In this document: piece after piece, positions 1-14,109 of the stretch
How the letters are laid out: each line of letters begins with the position of its first letter
How positions within the stretch are numbered: position 1 is the stretch's first letter
Source: an uncultured Acidobacteriota bacterium
Lineage (GTDB): Bacteria; Acidobacteriota; Blastocatellia; RBC074
Assembly: GCA_937967285.1 (NCBI GenBank)
Contig: CALBSU010000584.1
Location: 1 to 14,109, forward strand
Length of the DNA: 14,109 nucleotides
Direction: 5' to 3'
Notes under the pieces: model-generated
What the model was told of the DNA's origin: nothing
Databases searched by the model: none
What the model saw: the letters and a program-made list of their open reading frames with translations, nothing else
Position numbers and translations under genes: made by a program

Positions 1-24
1 GGGCCAACTTTTAAGGATCGCATC

Positions 25-42
25 GGGATCATACTTGATCCC
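25..42. repeat. Short inverted repeat upstream of the TamB-Omp85 gene
   Basis: A perfect 7-bp inverted repeat (gggatca, 4-base loop tact, tgatccc) lies about 65 bases before the start codon of the large fusion gene. No T-run follows on either strand, so it is not a convincing intrinsic terminator. It could be an operator half-site pair or an RNA hairpin from the preceding transcript. The window begins too close to it to tell. Confidence 0.4.
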
Positions 43-76
43 CGGTCGAATCTGTAAAACAATATTGACTCTCCCA

Positions 77-82
77 TATAAC
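77..82 (+). promoter_or_regulatory. Possible -10 element (TATAAC) for the fusion gene
   Basis: TATAAC matches five of six bases of the sigma-70 -10 consensus. It would start a transcript near position 89, giving a leader of under 20 bases before the ATG at 106. No good -35 lies 16-18 bases upstream (the sequence there is about tctgtaaaa). The obvious TTGACT at 65-70 is only 6 bases away and cannot pair with it. This is a weak call. Confidence 0.22.
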
Positions 83-105
83 AGCTGACCTGTTGAATTC
101 TCAAG

Positions 106-6849
<6,744 letters not shown>

Positions 6850-6874
6850 ATTCCTGAAGAAAAGGGCAGAATAG

Positions 6875-7030
6875 AGTTTCCGGTTTCAAGTTTCCAGTTT
6901 CCAGTGAGACCCGAATTCATCATGCTCGCATGATCGCGGATTTAACGATTTTTCGGATCACTCGTATCCTTACCGGAAACTGGAAACCCCATAACCGGCA
7001 ACTGGAAACTGGAAACTCATAACTGGAAAC
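6875..7030. repeat. Inverted repeat with heptamer (AGTTTCC) arms
   Basis: The left arm (6875-6905) is a tandem run of the heptamer agtttcc (units agtttcc, ggtttca, agtttcc, agtttcc, then agt). The right arm (6971-7030) carries the reverse complement, ggaaact, in several partly degenerate copies. Seventeen bases pair perfectly (6889-6905 with 7001-7017). The ~65-base spacer contains its own small hairpin (6919-6934, atcatgc/gcatgat). The element fills most of the 200-base gap between the fusion gene and the zinc-ribbon gene and ends 20 bases before the latter's ATG. It has no ORF and no T-run, so it is a structured non-coding repeat rather than a gene or a classic terminator. Confidence 0.8.
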
Positions 7031-7049
7031 TTTTATCGAGGGACGACCT

Positions 7050-7580
7050 ATGACCAGGTTCTGTAATCAGTGTGGAGCGACCGTCGGCGAGAACGCACGG
7101 TTCTGCAACAAGTGCGGCAACAAGCTGCTGCCGACGCAGCCGGCCGAAGCGTACCGCCCGCCGGTGCAGTCGGCGGAAGAGCCCCGACAGGCTCCTTCAC
7201 CGATGCAGCAGTATCCTCCCCATCCGGCGGCGGGGAGCAGCACGGATCTCAAGCCGAACATCGCGGGGATGCTCTGCTATCCGCTGACATTCATCTCGGG
7301 GATCATCTTTCTGGTCCTGAGGCCTTACAACACCGACTCGTTCGTCAGATTTCACGCCTACCAGTCGATCTTCTTCGCTCTGGCGCTGTTCATTATCAAC
7401 ATCCTGCTCGGAGTGGTCTCGATCGTGCTGCCCGGATTCCTCGAGTCGCTGCTCTACACCGGTCTGCGTCTGCTGGCGCTCGGCGGAACGGGATGGTCGA
7501 TGTACCAGGCATATCTGGGCAACCGCTTCAAACTCCCGCTGGTGGGAGATATGGCTGAAAACCAGGCGTCGAAACGGTGA
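7050..7580 (+). CDS. Zinc-ribbon membrane protein (DUF4870-like)
   Basis: A 176-residue protein. An N-terminal double CxxC zinc ribbon (C5/C8 and C19/C22, each followed by Gly) is followed by a Pro/Gln-rich flexible linker (~27-62). A hydrophobic domain (~67-165) then has three to four predicted membrane helices and the stretch [11 protein letters not shown], which resembles DUF4870-type small membrane proteins. The ribbon probably sits in the cytoplasm. Function is unknown. The start is supported by GAGGGA at 7038-7043, six bases before the ATG. It is preceded by the heptamer inverted repeat and followed by 138 bases of non-coding DNA, so it is probably transcribed on its own or by readthrough from the fusion gene. 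The ribbon is clear; the family name for the membrane part is from memory of the motif. Confidence 0.85.
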   Translation: MTRFCNQCGATVGENARFCNKCGNKLLPTQPAEAYRPPVQSAEEPRQAPSPMQQYPPHPAAGSSTDLKPNIAGMLCYPLTFISGIIFLVLRPYNTDSFVRFHAYQSIFFALALFIINILLGVVSIVLPGFLESLLYTGLRLLALGGTGWSMYQAYLGNRFKLPLVGDMAENQASKR

Positions 7581-7718
7581 AAAGGGCCGGCAGTGGCCTG
7601 TTTGGCAAGCGGGGTTTCAAGTGGTATGGTTGTAACGGGTATTTTTTCTGCTCGGGCATCATCATCCGGAATGGGACAGCTGATCGGTTCCGCCCGAGAG
7701 TAACCGGATTTTCGTTTT
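7581..7718. other. Non-coding gap with a possible nested hairpin
   Basis: This 138-base gap separates the zinc-ribbon gene from the next cluster. A 7-bp inverted repeat (ctcgggc 7651-7657 and gcccgag 7692-7698) encloses a shorter one (ggaa 7068+600 region, at 7668-7671, with ttcc at 7688-7691), so a two-part stem could form in a leader RNA. A T6 run at 7642-7647 precedes it. No promoter with both boxes was identified, although the gap is the natural place for one for the 7719-10228 cluster. Confidence 0.3.
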
Positions 7719-8216
7719 ATGATTTGGAGATCGCTCATCCTGCTGCTGCTCATCCTGCCTCCAGCTCAACCCATCCAGCCGGGGGGACAGGATCTGCCTG
7801 AGGACCTGAACGAATCCGAGATCCGGTCGATCACCAAGGAACGAAACCCGAAATCTCACGTCGATGCGACGCTCAAGGTCTCACGGCAGCGAATCGATCT
7901 GGCATATCAGATGATCGGCGCCGAAAACTTTCAGGCCGCGGCACAGAATCTCGACACATACTCGGCGCTGATCAGGTATGCCGACGACTACACCCGACAG
8001 ATCCCCGGCAACAGGATCAAGGATCGAAACTCGTGTCTCAAGAAGATCGAACAGTCGATCTTCAAGAACACCCGGACCGTCGACGCGATCCAGCGCGGGC
8101 TTCCCTTTGACTATCGCGAAAAGACCGCGAGCTCTGTCGAGGAGATCAAGAAGATCCGGCTCCGCGCGATCAACGACCTGCTCGGCGGCGGGAAGGCGTT
8201 CGACACAGATAACTGA
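7719..8216 (+). CDS. Secreted helical protein of unknown function
   Basis: A 165-residue protein I do not recognise. Residues 1-~19 form a hydrophobic signal-peptide-like start (Leu/Ile-rich after MIWRS), followed by a Pro/Gln-rich segment. The rest is polar, charged and probably mostly alpha-helical, with no catalytic motif, one cysteine and no further membrane segment. It is therefore likely periplasmic or a surface protein. No Shine-Dalgarno stands at a normal distance before this ATG; the closest purine-rich stretch (cgagag) is ~18 bases away. The signal-like N-terminus and the lack of another in-frame ATG nearby still favour this start. The stop codon lies five bases before corA, so it is probably co-transcribed with it, but a role in Mg2+ transport is not shown. 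Confidence 0.75.
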   Translation: MIWRSLILLLLILPPAQPIQPGGQDLPEDLNESEIRSITKERNPKSHVDATLKVSRQRIDLAYQMIGAENFQAAAQNLDTYSALIRYADDYTRQIPGNRIKDRNSCLKKIEQSIFKNTRTVDAIQRGLPFDYREKTASSVEEIKKIRLRAINDLLGGGKAFDTDN

Positions 8217-8221
8217 GGAAT

Positions 8222-9190
<969 letters not shown>

Positions 9191-9197
9191 GGCGGTT

Positions 9198-9482
9198 ATG
9201 AGGCTGAAACGGCGAAAGAAGAGCGGGCGGCATTCCGTGCGAGGCGGAACGACAAGGCTGATCAATCCGGAGCTGGCCGGGGAGAGGGAACAGTCGAGGA
9301 TCTCAAACAACGGAATCCTGCGTCAGGATACATACGACCTTCAGTTGCCGGACGCGCTGGCCGAAGCGGGCGACAATTCGCCATCCAGACTGCTTCCGGG
9401 GCCGATCGTGACGACGATACTCATCGTGGCAGTCATCCTGATCTCGATCATCGCCTGGATGGTCTCGAGAATGCCTGAATGA
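9198..9482 (+). CDS. Small tail-anchored membrane protein, unknown function
   Basis: A 94-residue protein. The N-terminus is strongly basic ([12 protein letters not shown]), the middle is polar, and one membrane helix (~70-90, [16 protein letters not shown]) lies near the C-terminus, leaving only a few residues beyond it. That predicts a cytoplasmic body anchored by its tail in the inner membrane. No known domain is recognised. GAGG at 9189-9192 lies five bases before the ATG and overlaps the corA stop, so translation is probably coupled to corA. Its stop overlaps the next reading frame. The position between a CorA channel and an exported HEAT protein suggests an envelope role, but nothing in the sequence assigns one. 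Confidence 0.72.
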   Translation: MRLKRRKKSGRHSVRGGTTRLINPELAGEREQSRISNNGILRQDTYDLQLPDALAEAGDNSPSRLLPGPIVTTILIVAVILISIIAWMVSRMPE

Positions 9483-9499
9483 CGGAAGGCAAGGGCGCC

Positions 9500-10228
9500 A
9501 TGAAATATCCGATACTGCTTTTTGTTCTGATGACAATCATGGCTGCGCCTGCGATGGCGCAGGAGAAGCCGGATCTGGACAAGCTCAGGGTTGCGGTCAG
9601 AGACAAGGATCCCGGAGCGAGGAAGGCGGCGATCGAGGAACTTGCGCGCAGCGAGGATTCCGCGGTCATCGAGATCATCCTGCCATCGCTCAACGATCCG
9701 GACATCGACGTGCGGTCGGCTGCGGCGCTCGCGCTCGGACAGCTCGGCGCCGAACAGGCGGTCGCCCCGCTGATCCGGCTGCTGAGAAGCGCCCAGCCTC
9801 GAGACCGGAAGAGCGCGGCGCTGGCCCTCGGAATGATCGGAGGCCCTCAGGCGCGCGAGGCCCTGATCGGCGCTCTCAATTCGCAATCGAACGAGGACCG
9901 CGAGAGCGCTGTCGCGGCGCTCGGCAACATGGGCGACGCCGAGGCGCTCCCGGCGCTCGTGCGGATGCTCGGCGACAATCATACTTTCGTCAAATCGAGC
10001 GCTGCCGTGGCGCTCGGGCGTTTGAGGGACAAACGCGCGGTCGATCCGCTGATCGGCATGCTCTCCGATCCCGACCCGACCGTGCGAACCGGAGCCGCAC
10101 TGGCACTCGGCGAGATCGGCGACAAACGCGCGGTTCCCGCTCTCGAAAAGCTGCTCTCGACGGAAAAGAACGAGAATGTTCGGGAACAGATTAGCGTCGC
10201 TCTCGAAATGCTCCGCGAAAGTTTTTGA
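9500..10228 (+). CDS. Secreted HEAT-repeat protein (PBS-lyase HEAT type)
   Basis: A 242-residue protein starting at the ATG at 9500. A clean signal peptide ([10 protein letters not shown]..., cleavage expected after AMA at residue 20) leads into about seven HEAT-like units of 31-32 residues that fill the rest. Each carries a core such as [13 protein letters not shown], with the AALALG/GxIGD pattern of PBS-lyase-type HEAT repeats. Such repeats form a curved helical scaffold for protein binding, not an enzyme; the partner is unknown, presumably in the periplasm. An in-frame ATG at 9479 overlaps the previous stop (ATGA) but would put seven polar residues before the signal peptide. I prefer 9500, with AAGGG at 9491-9495 as ribosome site. 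It is the last gene of the cluster; its stop codon abuts a strong terminator. Confidence 0.88.
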   Translation: MKYPILLFVLMTIMAAPAMAQEKPDLDKLRVAVRDKDPGARKAAIEELARSEDSAVIEIILPSLNDPDIDVRSAAALALGQLGAEQAVAPLIRLLRSAQPRDRKSAALALGMIGGPQAREALIGALNSQSNEDRESAVAALGNMGDAEALPALVRMLGDNHTFVKSSAAVALGRLRDKRAVDPLIGMLSDPDPTVRTGAALALGEIGDKRAVPALEKLLSTEKNENVREQISVALEMLRESF

Positions 10229-10297
10229 GTGCGGAGCGTGCACGCTCCGCTTTTTTGAACTCAAGCGGCGCCCGCTGGCGCCGCACTCCAAAGGAGT
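10227..10297. repeat. Compound palindromic element between HEAT and barrel genes
   Basis: Nearly every base of this stretch can pair. It contains a 10-bp perfect palindrome (10231-10250), a second hairpin with an 8-bp stem gcggcgcc/ggcgccgc and loop cgct (10265-10284), and a small hairpin actcc-aaa-ggagt (10285-10297). The outer segments gagtgcgg (10227-10234) and ccgcactc (10281-10288) are also exact reverse complements, so a long-range pairing is possible that excludes the first and third hairpins. The layout resembles dispersed palindromic elements (REP/BIME-like) known from many genomes. Whether it recurs elsewhere in this genome cannot be seen here. Confidence 0.65.
10231..10256 (+). terminator. 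Intrinsic terminator after the HEAT-repeat gene
   Basis: A GC-rich perfect palindrome, gcggagcgtgcacgctccgc (10231-10250), is followed at once by TTTTTT (10251-10256), the standard form of a Rho-independent terminator. It begins two bases after the stop of the HEAT gene and should end the 7719-10228 transcript. The downstream barrel gene starts only 46 bases later with no visible promoter between. Confidence 0.85.
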
Positions 10298-10302
10298 GCC
10301 CC
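10291..10302 (+). promoter_or_regulatory. Ribosome binding site, possibly hairpin-masked
   Basis: AAGGAG at 10291-10296 lies six bases before the ATG at 10303 and decides that start over an in-frame TTG at 10225. Part of it, ggagt (10293-10297), is exactly complementary to actcc (10285-10289) across a three-base loop, so the site may be partly occluded in the mRNA. Confidence 0.7.
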
Positions 10303-10923
10303 ATGCGAAGATCGCTCATCTCTGCATCATTATTAATATGTATCCTGTTCGTGCCGGCGCTCGCTCAGGACACGCCGAGGGTCGAGTTGTACACCGGGTA
10401 CTCGCTGCTCAGGACGGATGACCGGTCGATAGATCTCAGTCCGTTCGGGCGAACCGGGACAGCCACCCGCGACGCATCCGCGCTGCACGGGTGGGACGCC
10501 ACGCTCGGTCTCAACTTCAACGGTCTGTTCGGGATCGTCTTCGACGCGGCCGGAGGATACGGCAACATCGATTATTCGGTCTCATCACCGGGGCTCTCGG
10601 GAGTGGTCGGTATTCGAACCAGCCTGCATACCGTCATGCTAGGGCCGCAGTTAAACTTCCGTGGCGAGGAGATCACTTTCTTCGCCCGCGCCATGGGAGG
10701 CATCGCCCGCATCGATCAGAAGGCCGATTTCACCGGAGTCCGCGTCAAGTCGAACGAGACGGCTTTCGCCGGAGGAGCGGGCCTCGGTCTCGATTACAGA
10801 CTCTCCGGCCCGGTCTGGCTGAGAATCATTCAGGGCGATTACATCATCACACGCTTCAAGGAAGGCATTTCGGACAAGAATCAGAGTTTGATCCGCGTCT
10901 CGACCGGACTGGTTTTCAGGTAG
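10303..10923 (+). CDS. Small outer-membrane beta-barrel protein
   Basis: A 206-residue protein with a signal peptide ([11 protein letters not shown]..., cleavage expected after ALA, residues 19-21). Alternating hydrophobic/polar strands follow, typical of an 8-stranded OmpA/OmpX-like barrel: [11 protein letters not shown], a [12 protein letters not shown] strand pair, LGPQLNFRG, and the [12 protein letters not shown] and [11 protein letters not shown] stretches seen in many acidobacterial outer-membrane barrels. No OmpA-like peptidoglycan-binding domain is present. It ends LVFR, so the usual terminal aromatic is penultimate. The role is unknown: structural, adhesin-like or small-pore. The frame is open upstream to 10225, but the ribosome site and signal peptide fix the start at 10303. 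It faces the TonB receptor gene tail to tail. Confidence 0.85.
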   Translation: MRRSLISASLLICILFVPALAQDTPRVELYTGYSLLRTDDRSIDLSPFGRTGTATRDASALHGWDATLGLNFNGLFGIVFDAAGGYGNIDYSVSSPGLSGVVGIRTSLHTVMLGPQLNFRGEEITFFARAMGGIARIDQKADFTGVRVKSNETAFAGGAGLGLDYRLSGPVWLRIIQGDYIITRFKEGISDKNQSLIRVSTGLVFR

Positions 10924-11039
10924 AACGCAGAGGCGCAGAGAGGGCAGAGATTGATATTCTGGATATTTCTCGCCTAATGGGCATGTAACGAACATTTCCT
11001 AAATCAAGAAATCTCTGCCCTCCTCTGCGCCTCTGCGTT
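10924..11039. repeat. Inverted repeat with GCAGAG-type arms between convergent genes
   Basis: The left arm (10924-10950) and right arm (11012-11039) are reverse complements over 27 bases apart from a single extra base in the right arm, with a 61-base spacer. The arms are purine-rich and made of repeated GCAGAG/GGCGCAGAG words. The left arm begins at the base after the barrel gene's stop and the right arm ends about 30 bases from the TonB receptor's stop. It could act as a bidirectional transcription block between convergent genes, but neither strand has a U-run just after the stem, so it is not a canonical intrinsic terminator. It has no ORF. Confidence 0.85.
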
Positions 11040-11070
11040 AAAAAATCAGAAAATATATGTTACAGGACAT

Positions 11071-13440
11071 TTACCTGAAACTTATTCTGAGCCGGGCGCT
11101 GAAGATTCGAGGGTAGCCGAAGTGAGTTCCCTCGAACGGGCTGCCGAAGTTGTACGCGAATGGCCGATCAGTGAGGTTCTGAATATCGAACTGGGCTGTC
11201 AGGCCGAAACGATCCCGCTCAACCAGATCCATCCCCGCGGACAGATCGAAGACGTGCCAGGGTCGCATTCGCGAGCGGTCGAAGTCGACGAACTGCGCGC
11301 CGCCCTGTTCCTTCAGATCCTCGAGCCTGTCGCGGTCGACTTCGAGCGGAACTCCGCTTTCGTATCTGCCCGAAAATGACGCCCACCACCTGTTCCTTTG
11401 ATATGTCAGGCCGAACGAACCGACGTTCCGCTGGTCGTGATCGGGCAGGAATTTCGTGCCGGGCCCGATCTCGATCGCTTCGTCGGTCAGGAAAAGCCCG
11501 CCATTGATCGGCCCCGTCTGCAGGATGCGCCCGTTTGTGTAACTCAGCCAGGCCGACCATCCTTTGTATAGCGGAACATCGAGCCGGAGATCGATTCCGC
11601 GCGCGAACCCTTTCGCAACGCTGTTCGGAAAGACGATCGTCGTGCCGAAGAAGACATTGGGATCATCGTAGTTCCTGAAACTGCGATGCCAGAAAGCCGC
11701 ATCCAGTTTCGCCCTGCCGCCGAGGTCCTGCGAGACTCCGACCTCATACGCCGAGACCGATTCGGGATAGATCTCCGCCCCTCCCGGATTGCCATCCTCG
11801 AAAGGCGAGAGCGCGCGGGCCTCCTCCGAGTTCGAGAGCAGGAGGTTCTCTATCTGCGGCGGCATGTAGAGGCGATTGAACGATGCGCGGAGAACCGTTC
11901 TCGACTTTTCGATGGTCCACGCCAGTCCGAGGCGCGGGCTGAACTGGTCGTCAGTGACCGGAAGCGTCGACCGGTCGTACCGCAGCCCGGCGCTGACTCT
12001 GAGGTTTCGCCTCAGAAAGAATTCGTCCTGGATGTACCACGAGAACCAGCTTCCGTTGCGCCTGTCGCTGAAGACGAACGGATCGTCGGGCGTGAACCGG
12101 AGCGCGGCATCGCTCACCTCGAGCTCCTCGGCCTCCTCCTCATCGGTCACGGCGAAGGTGAAGAACTCGCGCGGATTGGCACGGGCGGCTTCGATGCCGG
12201 TCTTGATCGTGTGAGATCCGCGGCCGATCGTGAGACTGGCCAGAAAGCCCTGTCGAGAGTGGCGGCGGTCCTGAGAAGCCGTGATCGGAGTGTCGAACAC
12301 GCTCGGCAGAAGCTGCGACTCGTACGATCTTCTGAACCACGCGACGTTTCCGACGACCGAGCCCGACCAGATGCGCTGCCAGTTCACCGACTGACCGTTG
12401 TCGCGCAGCCGCTGTTCCTGATCCTGACCGGCCATTTGCTGCTCAAGACGGTTGGTGACGTGAAAATCGGCGCCGTTGCCGGAGAGGTCGATCAGAACGA
12501 TGTCCTTCTCAGTCGGATGCCAGTCCGCCCGCCCGTTGAGCTTGACCGTGCCGCCGCGATTGTTGAAGTTCCCCGGATCGACCGGATCGAGATAGCGGTC
12601 TGAGATGGTGGTCGAACCGTTGAAATAGATTCCCAGAGTCCGGTGCAGCCGTCCGCCGGCGCTGGCGGCCAGCTCGCGCGCGTGAAAGCTCCCGATTCCG
12701 AGGCTCGCAGCGCCGCTGAAGGCGGTATCGATACCGGACTGCGGCTGGATCTGGACGACCGCACCCGACCGACCGCCGAACTCCGCGGGAATGTTTCCGG
12801 TGATCACATTGAGCGATCCGATCATCTCGGTGTCGAATCCGCCGGCCGACACCGCGTCCACTCTGTCGACCTGCGGAATGCCTCCGACCACATAAAGTAT
12901 TCCGTCATCGACTCCGCGGATGTGCATCAATCCGTTGTTCTGCGTGGTCCAGCCCGGAGTCGTCGCGATCAGCCGCTGGAGGGCGAGGCTGCGCGTGGCG
13001 CCCGGAACGCGCCGGATCTGGCTCTCGGGCAACTGCGTCTGTGTGCTCGTCGATTCGGAGTTGATCAGCGACTGCCCCTCGATCGTCGTCACCTGCTCGG
13101 TCAATGCCGCCGGCCTGAGTCCGATCGCGATCTCGCGCTCGATGTTCGAATTGACGACGATCCGCCGCGACTCCGCCATAAACCCGTCCGCAACGGCCTC
13201 AACCACATACCCGGCAAACGGAACATTGTTGAAGACGAACTCGCCGGCTTCGCTTCCAGCGCCCCGGCGGCGATCGCCGGTAACGGGATTGACCAGCGTA
13301 ACCGCGGCCTCGCTGAGCCTTGCGCCAGCATTGTCGGATACGATTACCCGGACGGTCCCAATCCTGATCTGCGCGGATGCCGCGACGGTGACAAGGAGGG
13401 AAATCACGATCGACAGGATTTTGATGGTCCCGAATCTCAT
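11071..13440 (-). CDS. TonB-dependent receptor with carboxypeptidase-regulatory-like N-domain
   Basis: A 789-residue outer-membrane receptor. The signal peptide is at residues 1-23 (cleavage after ASA). An Ig-like carboxypeptidase D regulatory-type domain (~25-108) starts at IGTVRVIVSDNAG. A possible TonB-box-like stretch (EQVTTIEG, ~114-121) precedes the plug domain (~125-235), which contains MHIRGVDDGILYVVGGIP and GNIPAEFGGRSGAVV. The barrel (~240-789) has typical strands and ends LRISFR. The family imports siderophores, cobalamin, glycans or other nutrients using TonB-ExbBD energy. This one is shorter than the ~1000-residue Cna-type receptors common in Acidobacteriota and carries no motif naming its substrate. 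No Shine-Dalgarno precedes the ATG; a TATAAT lies six bases upstream, suggesting a leaderless mRNA. The upstream permease gene is separated from it by a long inverted repeat. Confidence 0.92.
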   Translation of the reverse strand: MRFGTIKILSIVISLLVTVAASAQIRIGTVRVIVSDNAGARLSEAAVTLVNPVTGDRRRGAGSEAGEFVFNNVPFAGYVVEAVADGFMAESRRIVVNSNIEREIAIGLRPAALTEQVTTIEGQSLINSESTSTQTQLPESQIRRVPGATRSLALQRLIATTPGWTTQNNGLMHIRGVDDGILYVVGGIPQVDRVDAVSAGGFDTEMIGSLNVITGNIPAEFGGRSGAVVQIQPQSGIDTAFSGAASLGIGSFHARELAASAGGRLHRTLGIYFNGSTTISDRYLDPVDPGNFNNRGGTVKLNGRADWHPTEKDIVLIDLSGNGADFHVTNRLEQQMAGQDQEQRLRDNGQSVNWQRIWSGSVVGNVAWFRRSYESQLLPSVFDTPITASQDRRHSRQGFLASLTIGRGSHTIKTGIEAARANPREFFTFAVTDEEEAEELEVSDAALRFTPDDPFVFSDRRNGSWFSWYIQDEFFLRRNLRVSAGLRYDRSTLPVTDDQFSPRLGLAWTIEKSRTVLRASFNRLYMPPQIENLLLSNSEEARALSPFEDGNPGGAEIYPESVSAYEVGVSQDLGGRAKLDAAFWHRSFRNYDDPNVFFGTTIVFPNSVAKGFARGIDLRLDVPLYKGWSAWLSYTNGRILQTGPINGGLFLTDEAIEIGPGTKFLPDHDQRNVGSFGLTYQRNRWWASFSGRYESGVPLEVDRDRLEDLKEQGGAQFVDFDRSRMRPWHVFDLSAGMDLVERDRFGLTAQFDIQNLTDRPFAYNFGSPFEGTHFGYPRIFSARLRISFR

Positions 13441-13446
13441 AAAATG

Positions 13447-13452
13447 ATTATA
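13447..13452 (-). promoter_or_regulatory. Perfect -10 box (TATAAT) abutting the receptor start codon
   Basis: On the minus strand TATAAT is followed by six bases (cattttATG in context) and then the receptor's ATG at 13440. Initiation six to seven bases past the box would start the mRNA at or next to the ATG. The -35 region at 17-base spacing (about aaagta) is poor. The box may be functional or chance in an AT-rich gap. Confidence 0.4.
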
Positions 13453-13479
13453 GCTGCTTAAATTGAATGTACTTTCTTT

Positions 13480-13687
13480 GTAACTGCTCAGCCCGGGAGG
13501 AAGATTATTTAGACAGGATTAACAGGATTTATCAGGATTTACAGGATTATATTGAAAAATCCAGAGTCTGCTATAGGGGATTTCGGGGCAATGAGGCCTC
13601 GTCATAACCTTCAATCAATCCTGTTAATCCTGATAAATCCTGTTAATCCTGTCTGAATTCCCCCTTCCTCCCGGGCTGAGCAGTTAC
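13480..13687. repeat. Long inverted repeat with 9-mer (CAGGATTWA) arms
   Basis: Two nested arm pairs. The outer 24-bp arms (13480-13503 and 13664-13687) are perfectly complementary and include cccggg. The inner arms (13511-13556 and 13610-13654) pair with only a few differences and consist of about four tandem CAGGATT-type 9-10-mers. The spacer (13557-13609) is unique sequence with a gaggcctc palindrome at 13593-13600. It starts 12 bases past the permease stop and ends 40 bases before the receptor start, so it fills the gap between two same-strand genes. It has no ORF, terminal target duplication or transposase. It may stop or slow readthrough from the permease gene. Confidence 0.88.
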
Positions 13688-13698
13688 CTTTGTTTTAA

Positions 13699-14109
<411 letters not shown>

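Noticed and set aside
65..70. TTGACT as a -35 box for the fusion gene
   Set aside because: At 17-base spacing the sequence is acctgt, which is not a -10; the only -10-like hexamer is six bases away.
6875..7030. CRISPR array
   Set aside because: The repeat units are 7 bases, adjacent, inverted between arms and lack regular unique spacers; no cas genes are nearby.
9479..9499. ATG overlapping the previous stop as start of the HEAT gene
   Set aside because: The seven extra polar residues spoil an otherwise ideal signal peptide; the ATG at 9500 has its own purine-rich site. The upstream start remains possible.
10225..10302. Upstream TTG start for the small barrel protein
   Set aside because: It would put 26 Arg/Ser-rich residues before an intact signal peptide, would be translated through the terminator, and the good ribosome site points to 10303.
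11012..11048. Intrinsic terminator for the plus-strand barrel gene
   Set aside because: The stem is strong but is followed on the plus strand by A-rich sequence, and on the minus strand the bases after the stem are not T-rich; kept as a repeat only.
11686..12603. Open frame of 305 codons on the plus strand opposite the TonB receptor
   Set aside because: No recognisable domain, Arg/Glu/Val-rich shadow composition, and it lies wholly within the well-supported receptor barrel.
13480..13687. Insertion sequence or transposon end
   Set aside because: No transposase frame, no target-site duplication, and the length is only 208 bases; a MITE-like origin is possible but unsupported here.

Overview
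The window looks like chromosomal DNA from a Gram-negative (diderm) bacterium of moderately high GC content. The best guess is Acidobacteriota: it has a TonB-dependent receptor with an N-terminal carboxypeptidase-regulatory-like domain, a small acidobacterial-style outer-membrane barrel, a zinc-ribbon membrane protein and AsmA/TamB-like envelope machinery. This placement comes from family resemblance only; there is no rRNA or marker gene here.

Layout. Positions 106-6849 (+) are one uninterrupted 2247-codon gene. It joins an inner-membrane-anchored TamB-type protein (about residues 1-1503) to a POTRA/Omp85 outer-membrane barrel of the TamA/BamA type (about residues 1545-2247). Next on the + strand come a zinc-ribbon four-helix-type membrane protein (7050-7580) and a tight cluster: a secreted protein of unknown function (7719-8216), a CorA-type Mg2+ channel (8222-9190), a tail-anchored small protein (9198-9482) and a secreted HEAT-repeat protein (9500-10228). 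A strong intrinsic terminator closes that cluster. A small outer-membrane barrel protein follows (10303-10923). On the - strand are a TonB-dependent receptor (11071-13440) and, cut by the right edge, a MacB/FtsX-type ABC permease (13699-14109).

Common theme. Nearly everything here serves the cell envelope. The 2247-residue fusion would physically bridge inner and outer membrane and could help insert or supply lipid for outer-membrane proteins; the two other barrel proteins encoded here are plausible but unproven clients.

Non-coding DNA. No gap exceeds 300 bases. Three gaps (6850-7049, 10924-11070, 13441-13698) each hold an inverted repeat whose arms are built from short direct repeats (7-mer AGTTTCC, GCAGAG-type, and 9-mer CAGGATTWA). 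A fourth gap (10229-10302) is almost wholly palindromic. The tetramer GATC is strikingly over-represented in coding DNA across the window.
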